Shown in pieces: positions 41,146 through 47,731 of a DNA stretch of 47,731 nucleotides (position 1 is the stretch's first letter; every line of letters begins with the position of its first letter). Source of the DNA: Nonomuraea basaltis (GTDB taxonomy: Bacteria > Actinomycetota > Actinomycetes > Streptosporangiales > Streptosporangiaceae). Under the pieces are notes generated by a model. It was given only the letters and a program-made list of their open reading frames with translations. It was not told where the DNA came from and ran no database searches. Both the position numbers and the translations under genes were made by a program. The stretch spans positions 1 to 47,731 of the forward strand of contig NZ_VCJS01000093.1 of the NCBI RefSeq assembly GCF_005893125.1, given 5' to 3'.

Positions 41146-41346
41146 ATGAAAGTCATCGTCGACGAGACCAAGTGCTGCGGCGCCGGCCAGTGCGTTCTGA
41201 TCGCGCCCGAGGTGTTCGACCAGCGCGACGACGACGGCATCGTCATCCTGCTGGAGCCGGAGCCGGACGCGGACCAGCACGCCGCCGTCCGCGAGGCCGC
41301 CGCTGTCTGCCCCGCCGCCGCCATCGAGGTGGCCGAGCAGGCGTAA
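41146..41346 (+). CDS. 3Fe-4S ferredoxin (P450 redox partner)
   Basis: A 66-residue protein: VDETKCCGAGQCVLIAPEVFDQ then AAAVCPAAAIEV. Cys in KCCGAGQC and in VCPAA supply three ligands; the position that would be the fourth Cys of a 4Fe-4S site is Ala, the standard 3Fe-4S ferredoxin of actinomycete P450 operons. It begins 30 bases after the P450 stop with GGAGGG upstream. Confidence 0.93.
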   Translation: MKVIVDETKCCGAGQCVLIAPEVFDQRDDDGIVILLEPEPDADQHAAVREAAAVCPAAAIEVAEQA

Positions 41347-41631
41347 TCGGGCCTTCATAAGCGACCGTTCGGCATGCAACGCCCATGCGAATGCGCCGGT
41401 CTTCGACCCGACGGTGCGATGCAGGAACGCAGACGAGCGGGGTGCCGACGAAGCCGGTGCCATCGCCGCAGCCGCTGCTGCATGACACTGCCCGACCGGC
41501 CCCCCGCACGAGTCAGCCGCTTTCGGCGAGACGATCGAGCAGTAGGTCACCCGACGAATGTTCGGGAGACGGCCTCCGGGGCAGTGAAGACGGCACTGAG
41601 CGACTCGGCAACCGAGCGCCTCACCGACCTG
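41347..41631. other. Intergenic gap between ferredoxin and racemase-like genes (convergent)
   Basis: 285 bases; I see no supported gene, strong hairpin or repeat. Confidence 0.5.
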
Positions 41632-42408
41632 TCAACCAGGGTCACCCGCCAATCCCCGGCTCCCCCGAGGTAAGGGATCGATCTGCGTCGGCGCGAGCGC
41701 GCCTCGGTGGAGCATAGGGGTTCGACCGATCGTTCCTCGGAAGAAGTGGATGAGGGCGTGGTAGTCGACTACTGGCACGGAGATCCGCTCGCGCAGCCGG
41801 TCGGCGATGCACGCCATCTCGCCGCATTCGAGCACGACCGCGCCGATTCGGTGTGCCGCCGCGAACTCGATGATGACGCCCTTGATCTGCTCGAGGACGG
41901 CTACGGCGTCGAACGCCTCCGCCCGGTCGATCACGGCGCGGCGGAACGGCCCGGGTCCCTGCAACCCGACGACGAGAAGGCGGTCACGGTCCTTGGAGGC
42001 GACGCCAGGCAGGTCGGCGGTCGACGCGAGTTGTGAGTCTGCGTAGATCACGAGGATCGCCCGGTCCGGCGCGATGGTCGCCAGAAGGGTCGGCACCGCC
42101 AGCAACGGTGAAGACACGACCACTGCTTCACTGGCGGCGGCGAACTTGCCCTGGTAGCGCGACAGGTAGCCGATGGTCAGTGCGACGACCGAAGGTGACT
42201 CGCTGCCACCGGCGGGTGGGAGCCGGGCGAGCGTGCGGTGCAACAGGGGTTGCCGTGGATCGGCGAGGTCTGCGAACAGGTTCGCACTCTCGATGCCGGC
42301 GAGGTCGGCATCGTGGACCGAGCGGTCGGCGGCGGAGCCGGCCACGAAGGGGGCGTCCTGCGGCGTGATGACGAGCACCTCGGCGGATTTGGTCTGGTCG
42401 TCAGGCAT
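41632..42408 (-). CDS. Asp/Glu/hydantoin racemase-family protein (cluster D)
   Basis: A 258-residue protein with GGGAGA before its ATG; the start lies inside the end of the transporter gene (8-base overlap). Two-lobed pattern: VLVITPQDAP, LTIGYLSRYQGKFAAASEAVVVSSPLLAVPTLLA, then VVLECGEMACIADRLRERISVPVVDYHALI. The second half keeps the active-site Cys (LECGEMA). At the position where relatives have the first Cys (often SCGF near the end of the first lobe), the sequence here reads TIGYLS, so a two-base racemase mechanism is doubtful. It may be a lyase, isomerase or one-Cys variant acting on an acid carried by the coupled transporter. Confidence 0.65.
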   Translation of the reverse strand: MPDDQTKSAEVLVITPQDAPFVAGSAADRSVHDADLAGIESANLFADLADPRQPLLHRTLARLPPAGGSESPSVVALTIGYLSRYQGKFAAASEAVVVSSPLLAVPTLLATIAPDRAILVIYADSQLASTADLPGVASKDRDRLLVVGLQGPGPFRRAVIDRAEAFDAVAVLEQIKGVIIEFAAAHRIGAVVLECGEMACIADRLRERISVPVVDYHALIHFFRGTIGRTPMLHRGALAPTQIDPLPRGSRGLAGDPG

Positions 42409-43702
42409 GCTGCGTCTCCCGGCGGCCGAGCAGGATTGTCGCGATGACGCCAAGCGCCACGGTCACCAGGAGGTAGGCACTCAAGGCGAACGGAGAGGCG
42501 AAGCTGCCCGCGATCGCAGCGGCGATGAAAGGCGCGGGCCCGCCCCCGATGATCCCCGCGAGGTTGAAGGCCAGAGAACTGCCCGAGTAGCGCACCGGTG
42601 CAGGAAACAGCCCAGTGAGCAAAGGTGCCTCACTGGCGAACATAGCCGCGTACGGCACTAGCGAAACCAGGATCACCGGAATCGCCACGGCAGGGTTGCC
42701 GCTCTTGATGGCCGCGAAGTAGACGACGCAGATGACGGCGGTGCCGGCGGCACCAGCCAGGTAGACCCGGCGGGGACCGAAGCGGTCACCGAGCAAGCCC
42801 ATCAGCGGCATGATCAAGGCCGAAAGCAGCGCCGCTGCCGCGACGAGTCCGAGCAGCAGTCCGCGGCCGAACCCGCCCACCGAGGTGCCGTAGGCGAAGA
42901 CGAAGGTGATGAACACGAACACCGCCGCCATCTCGCCGACCTTCAGGAATAGACCGAGCAAAATCTCTCGCGAATGCGACCGCACGACGCTGAGCACAGG
43001 GGCGCGGTGGACCGCCCCCGCGTCCTTGGCCGCCGCGAAATCCGCCGTCTCCGGGAGACCCTTGCGCATCCAGAACCCGAGGATGACCAGCACGATGCTG
43101 GCCACGAAGGGCAGTCGCCAGGCCCAGCTGAGGAACGCCTCTCCCGCGAGGTTGCTGACCGCGAGCACCACCGCGTTGGCCAGGGCCACCCCGAGCATGG
43201 CTGAGGCCTGCGGAAACGCAGCGCGGAAACCACGTCTCTTCGCGTCACCGGATTCAGTGGCCATGAGGACCGCGCCACCCCACTCGCCACCCATCCCGAT
43301 ACCTTGAAGGGTCCTCATGAGCACGAGGAGGATAGGCGCCCACAGTCCGATCGAGTGGTAGCCCGGGATGAGCCCGACTCCGACCGTGCCGATCCCCATG
43401 AGCATCAACGTGCTGATGAGGGCCGACTTCCGCCCGATCCGATCGCCCAGGTGGCCGAAGATGACCGCGCCGATCGGGCGCGCGGCGAACCCGACGAAGA
43501 AGGTCGAAAAAGTGAGCAGCGTCCCGGCAAGACCGTCACTCGCAGGGAAGAACTGTGTGGGAAACACCAGCGCGGCGACCGTGCCGTACAGCATGAAGTC
43601 GTACCACTCGATGGTACTGCCCACCGTGCTGGCGGCTACCACGCGTCTGATGCGCCGGGTGCTGTCCTGTGTCCTGCCTGTGGACGGGAGCGTGTCGGTC
43701 AT
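42401..43702 (-). CDS. MHS-family MFS transporter (proline/shikimate/citrate-type symporter, cluster D)
   Basis: A 433-residue permease: STVGSTIEWYDFMLYGTVAAL, FGHLGDRIGRKSALI and LQGIGMGGEWGGAVLMATES are hallmarks of metabolite:H+ symporters related to ShiA, ProP and CitA. MRKGLPETADFAAAKDAG sits in the central loop. Probable substrates are carboxylic acids or zwitterions. Twin TTTGCC-type operators lie immediately upstream (43736-43760), so it can be switched by the XRE-cupin protein. The racemase-like gene is translationally coupled behind it. Confidence 0.9.
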   Translation of the reverse strand: MTDTLPSTGRTQDSTRRIRRVVAASTVGSTIEWYDFMLYGTVAALVFPTQFFPASDGLAGTLLTFSTFFVGFAARPIGAVIFGHLGDRIGRKSALISTLMLMGIGTVGVGLIPGYHSIGLWAPILLVLMRTLQGIGMGGEWGGAVLMATESGDAKRRGFRAAFPQASAMLGVALANAVVLAVSNLAGEAFLSWAWRLPFVASIVLVILGFWMRKGLPETADFAAAKDAGAVHRAPVLSVVRSHSREILLGLFLKVGEMAAVFVFITFVFAYGTSVGGFGRGLLLGLVAAAALLSALIMPLMGLLGDRFGPRRVYLAGAAGTAVICVVYFAAIKSGNPAVAIPVILVSLVPYAAMFASEAPLLTGLFPAPVRYSGSSLAFNLAGIIGGGPAPFIAAAIAGSFASPFALSAYLLVTVALGVIATILLGRRETQHA

Positions 43703-43735
43703 GAGCCGGTCCAATCGCGATCGGGGGGAAGACCA

Positions 43736-43760
43736 GGCAAAGGCTTTGCCAATTGGCAAA
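43736..43760. promoter_or_regulatory. Overlapping TTTGCC/GGCAAA operators upstream of the MHS transporter
   Basis: TTTGCCAATTGGCAAA (43745-43760) is a perfect 16-bp palindrome. Immediately left, GGCAAAG (43736-43742) pairs with CTTTGCC (43744-43750) about one base. Three half-sites therefore alternate here. The 16-mer recurs with one mispair at 45423. Confidence 0.8.
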
Positions 43761-43826
43761 GTACGGTCCTTGCGTTGCCATCCGATTGCCGCGTATTGCG
43801 GCGGGGTAAAACGCTGCCGCCGATGG

Positions 43827-44771
43827 TCAGGCCAGCACGGAAATGGCACCTTTCCCGCGCGAAACGCAAGCGGCCATGGACCTGGCGCGCTCGTCGTCGG
43901 TCAGACACAGGTCGCGGTGCTGGATGTCGCCGTCGACCACGTCGAGCACACAGGTACCGCAGGCACCGCCCTCGCACGAGTAGTCGACTGGCAGCCCCTC
44001 CCGCACCATCGCCTGGACCAAAGACTCGTCCGCACCGACGTGAATTGCTCGCCGGGACAGCACAAGCCATGTGTCGAACGCGTTACCGAGCTCGTCGCCA
44101 GCTGCGCTCGCCCGGGCAGTGAAGCTTTCGCAGCGCACCCGCTCCGGCTCGAGATGGGTGGTTGCCTGGGCCATCTCGGCCATAAGACCCTCGGGACCGC
44201 AGTAATACAGCGTCGTGTCACCGGTGAGCTCAGCCGCCAGCTTATGCGGATCGAGCCGGTCTCCAGTGGACGACTCGTGCACGACCACATCGGCGCCCGT
44301 CCCTTGCAGCACGTCGAGGTAGGCAGCGTGCTCGCGACGCCGTACGCAGTACCTGATCTCGCTGGACGCACCAGGCGGCAGCCCGCCCAGCAGGCCGAGG
44401 ATCGCCGTGATACCGATCCCCCCGGCGACGAACACGTGGTGCGACGCCGCCGGATCGATGCGCATGCCCGGTTGCGGGTACGAGACGAACAGCATGTCGC
44501 CGATCGCGAGGTCGTCATGGAACAGGACTGAGCCGCCGCGGCCATCCCCGTCCCGGCGGATGGCGATCCGGTAGGCCGATGAGTCGCTTACCGGCCCGAT
44601 GAGCGAGTAATCGCGTCGGGTCCCGTTCCGGTGCTGGATCTGGACATGATCGCCGGCCACGAACGGCGGGAATGCCTCGCGGTGAAGGGGAACAAGGGTG
44701 AGCTCGCGTACCCCCGGCGCGGGCCACGCGTCCGCCTGCAGCCGCGCGGCCATCAACAGACGCACGCTCAT
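43827..44771 (-). CDS. Flavin/[2Fe-2S] oxidoreductase, phthalate dioxygenase reductase-like (cluster D)
   Basis: A 314-residue reductase: FAD/FMN domain with RRDYSLIG, NAD domain with VFVAGGIGITAILGLL and YYCGPEGLM, and a C-terminal plant-type [2Fe-2S] domain with Cys in DYSCEGGACGTCVLDV and RDLCLTDDE. This is the domain order of PDR/VanB reductases, which feed a terminal oxygenase. No Rieske oxygenase gene is in the window; instead the reductase start overlaps the MOSC gene stop (ATGA), pointing to the MOSC protein as its partner. Confidence 0.9.
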   Translation of the reverse strand: MSVRLLMAARLQADAWPAPGVRELTLVPLHREAFPPFVAGDHVQIQHRNGTRRDYSLIGPVSDSSAYRIAIRRDGDGRGGSVLFHDDLAIGDMLFVSYPQPGMRIDPAASHHVFVAGGIGITAILGLLGGLPPGASSEIRYCVRRREHAAYLDVLQGTGADVVVHESSTGDRLDPHKLAAELTGDTTLYYCGPEGLMAEMAQATTHLEPERVRCESFTARASAAGDELGNAFDTWLVLSRRAIHVGADESLVQAMVREGLPVDYSCEGGACGTCVLDVVDGDIQHRDLCLTDDERARSMAACVSRGKGAISVLA

Positions 44772-45340
44772 GTGGCACCCCCGCCGATCTCGGCCTGCTC
44801 GGCCACGGGCATCTGGATCCCGGCGTCCTCTCCCGGCCGCAGCGGACGTATCGGATCTCCTGGATGTATCGTGCCGCCGCGCAAGATGCGGCAGTTGAGC
44901 CCGGACTGGCCGAGAAGCGGCTCGAACACGGGCTTGTCGATCAAGCGTTCAAGGTAACGGCACGGCACATTCAGCCTGCCTCCGTAGACAACGGTCTCCC
45001 CGATCGCGAAGCACCGCTCGACCAGAGAGTTGAGCGGGACGCCCTTGGTCACGATGTTGCGTCGCAACTCCACCCCGTCCACCGGTTCACCAAGGGCGTG
45101 GGCGAGGCCGTCGATCACCTCCTGGGAGATCAGGGTGAGCTGACGGTCCGGATGCCAAAGGTGTGAGTAGTGGCCGGTGCCGAGCGCATACCTGTCGCCT
45201 TCCATACCCACCCCGGCCAGCAGGCGCGCCGCCGACAATGCGTGCATCTCCACTCCGGCGCCCTCGGCTGCGTAAATCGCCCGGACCTCTCCGAGCCATG
45301 GCTCGTCGGCCACCTCGTCACGCCTCTCTGTGTCCATCAC
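44768..45340 (-). CDS. MOSC-domain protein (molybdenum-cofactor-binding, YiiM-like, cluster D)
   Basis: A 190-residue MOSC protein (GTG with GAGG 7 bases upstream). VGMEGDRYALGTGHYS, QLTLISQEVIDGL, GVELRRNIVTKGVPLNSL and FAIGETVVYGGRLNVPC are the MOSC pattern; Cys127 in VPC matches the Cys that binds the molybdenum cofactor in MOSC enzymes. MOSC proteins of the YcbX/YiiM/mARC type reduce N-hydroxylated bases and other N-oxygenated compounds using an external or fused reductase. Coupling to the flavin/[2Fe-2S] reductase suits that job. Divergent from the XRE-cupin regulator. Confidence 0.87.
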   Translation of the reverse strand: MMDTERRDEVADEPWLGEVRAIYAAEGAGVEMHALSAARLLAGVGMEGDRYALGTGHYSHLWHPDRQLTLISQEVIDGLAHALGEPVDGVELRRNIVTKGVPLNSLVERCFAIGETVVYGGRLNVPCRYLERLIDKPVFEPLLGQSGLNCRILRGGTIHPGDPIRPLRPGEDAGIQMPVAEQAEIGGGAT

Positions 45341-45422
45341 GATCGGTCCTCACGTCCTCTCGGCGCCGGTATCACTCCTGTACCGGCTGGATCGGACTAA
45401 AATGAGCCGAAACGATGCCTAC

Positions 45423-45438
45423 TTTGCCAATAGGCAAA
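45423..45438. promoter_or_regulatory. TTTGCCAATAGGCAAA operator between MOSC and XRE-cupin genes
   Basis: A 16-bp dyad with 7 of 8 arm pairs matching, nearly identical to 43745-43760. It sits in the divergent gap (starts at 45340 and 45472) and can control both directions. Confidence 0.75.
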
Positions 45439-45471
45439 GATACCATCTGAACCAGGAGCCTAAGGAGATCG

Positions 45472-46050
45472 ATGTCGCAGGCGCACGCCGAGGACCTGGA
45501 GGGGCTCGCGGCCCGGATGATCGCGGAACACCGTCGCAGCCGCGGCCTCAGCCTGACCAGCGTCGCGGAGGCGAGCGGGGTGTCCGCCGCCCACCTGTCG
45601 CGTATCGAGCGTGGGGAACGCGCCCCGTCGCTCGGGGTGCTCCTGCAGCTGGCGAAGGCCTACGACCTCACGCTGGGCGAGCTCGTCGGGGAGAACCAGT
45701 CCGCCTTCCCCGCCGTGCGACACAGCTCACTTCGCACACATCCACTCACTGCGGGCGTCGGCTACCGGCCGCTGCTCACCCACGCAGGCCCGAGCAGCGT
45801 ACAAATCGTCCTGGTGGACATCGCAGCCGGGACGACGACACCTCCGTCATCCCACTCCGGCACCGAGTGGATCTTTGTGATGGAAGGCACTGCCGAACTC
45901 GGCATCGGCCCGCGACGTTGGACACTCGAGGCCGGCGACGCTATCGACTTCGACTCCGGCGAGGAGCACATGCTGAGCAGCGTCTCTGGTGCCGCACGAC
46001 TGATGTTGGTGATGGTCTCGCCGGTCACCGGCGCATCACCGGGCCATTGA
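45472..46050 (+). CDS. XRE-family regulator with cupin sensor domain (cluster D)
   Basis: A 192-residue protein with AAGGAG 5 bases before the ATG. Helix-turn-helix at about 12-66 (RRSRGLSLTSVAEASGVSAA, HLSRIERGERAPSLGVLLQL), cupin at about 100-185 (GTTTPPSSHSGTEWIFVMEG, LEAGDAIDFDSGEEHML). Such regulators (PuuR, SutR type) sense small molecules with the cupin. Two near-identical dyads, one in its own promoter and one before the transporter, make it the likely regulator of cluster D. Confidence 0.9.
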   Translation: MSQAHAEDLEGLAARMIAEHRRSRGLSLTSVAEASGVSAAHLSRIERGERAPSLGVLLQLAKAYDLTLGELVGENQSAFPAVRHSSLRTHPLTAGVGYRPLLTHAGPSSVQIVLVDIAAGTTTPPSSHSGTEWIFVMEGTAELGIGPRRWTLEAGDAIDFDSGEEHMLSSVSGAARLMLVMVSPVTGASPGH

Positions 46051-46290
46051 TCCGCGTTTCCGACAGACCGTCACCCCGCTCCGCTCTCTGCGTTTGACAT
46101 CGCTCGCGGTCGGCCAGCGCGCGGGACAGTTGCATCGCCCCGATCATCACGGCGTAGATGCTGAGCACCTTCGCGTGTGCCGACTGCGGATCATGCGGCG
46201 CCAGGCGGACGGCGAAGTCGCCGATGACCGCCAGCACGCCGTCGGTGTACACCCGTTTGGTGGCGTCCGCGCAGCGGCCGATTTCGTCCA
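46025..46290 (-). pseudogene. TetR-family regulator, C-terminal remnant
   Basis: The minus strand reads ATKRVYTDGVLAVIGDFAVR and SAHAKVLSIYAVMIGAMQLSRALADRE, the final helices of a TetR ligand-binding domain. The DNA-binding domain is missing, and the tail after ADRE is nonsense-like. It overlaps the end of the XRE-cupin gene. Confidence 0.55.
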
Positions 46291-46308
46291 GCAGGGCGGC
46301 GGACGGGC

Positions 46309-46430
46309 AGCCGTGTCCGCGAGCACGGCGTCCGGGTCCTGCTCGTCGAGCCCGGCCCGATCAACACCCCGTTCGGGGCCCACAGCGTGCAGGCCGACAC
46401 CCCACTGCCGCTCTACACGTCGGGACGACT
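46309..46430 (+). pseudogene. Short-chain dehydrogenase scrap
   Basis: VREHGVRVLLVEPGPINTPFG is the strand and loop after the SDR active-site helix (normally GxRVxxVxPGxIxTP). Only about 30 residues are recognisable; the rest of the gene is absent and the frame runs into transposase sequence. Confidence 0.5.
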
Positions 46431-46449
46431 CACCTTCGAGCAGCCGGAC

Positions 46450-46735
46450 ACGGCTGTCACCCGACGTCTGTTGTCTTTGCCCGCGCTGCTGCTACGGAGG
46501 AGTGTCTCCAAGGAGGCGGAGCTGCTGGTGCTTCGGCATCAGAACGCGGTCCTGCGCCGTCAGGTCCCGCGGGTGCGTTACGAGCCGGCCGATCGCCTGT
46601 GGCTGGCGGCGCTCTCGCACCTGATACCCGCCCCCAATGGGAAGGATCTTCCCGATTACCCCGGCCACGTTGCTGGCCTGGCACCGCAAACTCGTGGCGA
46701 ACAAATGGGACTACACCGGGCCCCAGCCGCATAGC
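46450..46735 (+). pseudogene. Frameshifted integrase-type transposase fragment
   Basis: LRRSVSKEAELLVLRHQNAV, then LRRQVPRVRYEPADRLWLAALSHLIP, is the N-terminal part of actinomycete DDE transposases of the integrase-core (IS3/IS481-like) kind. Near 46630 the frame shifts: the +1 frame continues correctly with IFPITPATLLAWHRKLVANK and then stops matching after YTG. The catalytic core is absent. No terminal inverted repeats were located. Confidence 0.65.
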
Positions 46736-46754
46736 CCGTGTCCAGGATTCCGAG

Positions 46755-47321
46755 TCAAGGTCCGTGTGGTGCAGTCAGGACTTTGTGGGTCGACTCGAGG
46801 ATCTTCTCCGACAGTTCTGTGCCCGCCGTGGCCCGGGCAAGCAGGATCGCGCCGACCAGGGTGGCCACCATGGGAAGGCCGTCGTCGGCGTCGGTAGACA
46901 GCCACGCGGCGAATTCCTCGACTCCGGCTGCGTACGTTTCGCGCACCTCCCCAGCCGTGGACTCGCGAGCCATGTCCCCGGCGAATCCCGCGGTGGGACA
47001 ACCGGTGCCGGGCTGGTCACGGTGCTCGGCCGACAGGTAGAAGTCGACGAGGGCGCCGCGCGCGGTGTCGTGATCGCCGTGGTCGGTGTCGAACGACGCC
47101 AGGAGTAGGTCAAGGTCCCCGAAAGCGGCTTGAGCCGCCTCGGCTATCAGGGCCTCCTTGGAGGGGAACTGCTTGTAGAAGCCGCCCGTGGTCAGCCCGA
47201 TGGACTTCATCAGATCGGCGACGCTGATGCCGTTCACGCCACGCTCCCGGAAGAGCTGGGAGGCCGCGGCGACCGCGCGCCTGCGGTTCTCGATCGCTTG
47301 TGCTTGCGAAACGCGACTCAT
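46755..47321 (-). CDS. TetR/AcrR-family regulator
   Basis: A 188-residue regulator from the ATG at 47321: AVAAASQLFRERGVNGISVADLMKSIGLTTGGFYKQFPSKEAL is the TetR DNA-binding domain; GTGCPTAGFAGDMARE in the ligand domain recalls the group that regulates SDRs and oxidoreductases. It ends beside the transposase scrap. A GATAG/CTATC dyad lies 20-40 bases upstream. Its former target may have been the lost SDR. Confidence 0.88.
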   Translation of the reverse strand: MSRVSQAQAIENRRRAVAAASQLFRERGVNGISVADLMKSIGLTTGGFYKQFPSKEALIAEAAQAAFGDLDLLLASFDTDHGDHDTARGALVDFYLSAEHRDQPGTGCPTAGFAGDMARESTAGEVRETYAAGVEEFAAWLSTDADDGLPMVATLVGAILLARATAGTELSEKILESTHKVLTAPHGP

Positions 47322-47340
47322 CAGCCACCCGCCCACGTTA

Positions 47341-47360
47341 GATAGTAAAGCGCATCTATC
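47341..47360. promoter_or_regulatory. GATAG-N10-CTATC dyad, candidate TetR operator
   Basis: GATAG (47341-47345) and CTATC (47356-47360) are inverted repeats 20 bases upstream of the TetR start. On the minus strand TACTAT overlaps it as a -10-like element, suiting autoregulation. Confidence 0.45.
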
Positions 47361-47580
47361 ATATGGGAAGTGCCGGGCGGCCGGCCGCAGCGCCCTCTTT
47401 CCGTACGGCTCTTTCTCGCTGTCGCAAGGCGAGGAACTCGTGGGCCCGCATCCGAACCGGAAGCGGCTTCCGACCGTGCGATGCATCCGTTCCGGGTGCG
47501 GTTGCGAGAAGACGCCGATGCAAAATCTCGTGGAGCGCATGCATAGCGGCTGACGGAGCCTGTTCAACCGTTCCTAGGGA

Positions 47581-47633
47581 CTGAGCATGAGTTGCTCATG
47601 CTCAGCCGAACGCTCCGAACGGTGTTGAGCGTT
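47581..47633. repeat. Two adjacent inverted repeats (possible mobile-element end)
   Basis: CTGAGCATGAG (47581-47591) pairs perfectly with CTCATGCTCAG (47595-47605) over a TTG loop. Then AACGCTC (47609-47615) pairs with GAGCGTT (47627-47633). Two consecutive hairpins with no flanking gene may be a terminator or the structured end of an insertion sequence that continues beyond the window. Confidence 0.5.
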
Positions 47634-47731
47634 CTGGTCGCCCGTGTGCTCGCCGCATCCGGGCGGCACGCATCGGGTGCGTGGTCCGGGAATGCGGGGA
47701 CGGGGTCCCTCACCCCCAGAAGCATCCGGTC

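Larger units (their letters stand above)
47322..47731. other. Terminal region without recognisable genes
   Basis: 410 bases. It contains the TetR promoter dyad at 47341 and a strongly structured segment at 47581-47633. Short frames here show no family motifs. Confidence 0.5.

Noticed and set aside
47363..47584. Short plus- and minus-strand frames in the right terminal region
   Set aside because: No motifs, no ribosome binding site and conflicting frames; left as non-coding.
1..47731. tRNA, rRNA, CRISPR array or replication origin
   Set aside because: Reading through the window, I found no cloverleaf with a TTCGA arm, no regularly spaced repeat array, and no DnaA-box cluster.

Overview
The window is high-GC DNA with actinomycete features: GTG starts, Shine-Dalgarno-led ATGA-coupled operons, Tat and lipoprotein export signals, and sugar ABC importers with no ATPase of their own. 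A filamentous actinobacterium, perhaps of the Streptosporangiaceae, is the best guess; no rRNA or housekeeping marker is present to confirm it. The first 45 bases hold two copies of the Nextera transposon mosaic end, so base 1 is an assembly (contig) end and the first gene is cut off there.

Layout. 1-2.3 kb: a 5'-truncated lipase-like hydrolase, then debris (tyrosine-recombinase tail, MerR regulator, a beheaded NAD(P)-dehydrogenase gene fused to a reversed Tn3-type transposase scrap). 2.3-8.5 kb: a secreted GH78 alpha-L-rhamnosidase with an elaborate leader, a decayed GH31 alpha-xylosidase fragment, and a Tat-exported PhoD phosphatase. 8.6-17 kb: catabolic cluster A, with an SDR dehydrogenase, a GntR/FCD repressor, an unassigned six-hairpin glycosidase, a CUT1 ABC importer and a GalD/ManD-like enolase-superfamily dehydratase, all tied together by GGTCARACC-type operators. 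17.1-24.5 kb: cluster B, a tightly coupled six-gene operon (two xylose-isomerase-like TIM barrels, an IolG-like dehydrogenase and a ribose/inositol-type ABC importer) divergent from a LacI regulator. 24.7-28 kb: deletion scars (EamA transporter tail joined to an XRE-cupin tail; aldehyde dehydrogenase stub), an IclR regulator and a flavin monooxygenase.

28-38 kb: cluster C, a glycoside-trimming island: TetR, GH1 beta-glucosidase, GH2 beta-glucuronidase, then on the other strand MFS glycoside transporter, cytosolic GH78 rhamnosidase and SDR, with a LacI regulator. 38-41.4 kb: TetR plus a complete three-component P450 system (ferredoxin reductase, P450, 3Fe-4S ferredoxin). 41.6-46 kb: cluster D, with a MOSC protein, a flavin/[2Fe-2S] reductase, an MHS-type transporter, an Asp/Glu-racemase-like protein and an XRE-cupin regulator, linked by a shared TTTGCCAATTGGCAAA operator. 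46-47.7 kb: more debris (TetR tail, SDR scrap, frameshifted transposase), a TetR regulator and a structured terminal repeat.

Taken together this is a saprophyte's accessory region for taking apart plant glycosides (rhamnose, glucose and glucuronic acid removal), oxidising the released sugars by apparently non-phosphorylative or inositol-like routes, and hydroxylating aglycones. Each module has its own local regulator and a visible palindromic operator. The least familiar modules are cluster A (unassigned glycosidase plus an enolase with Glu in place of the first metal-ligand Asp) and cluster D (MOSC protein with a dedicated electron-transfer reductase, possibly a bacterial mARC-like N-oxide or N-hydroxyl reductase).
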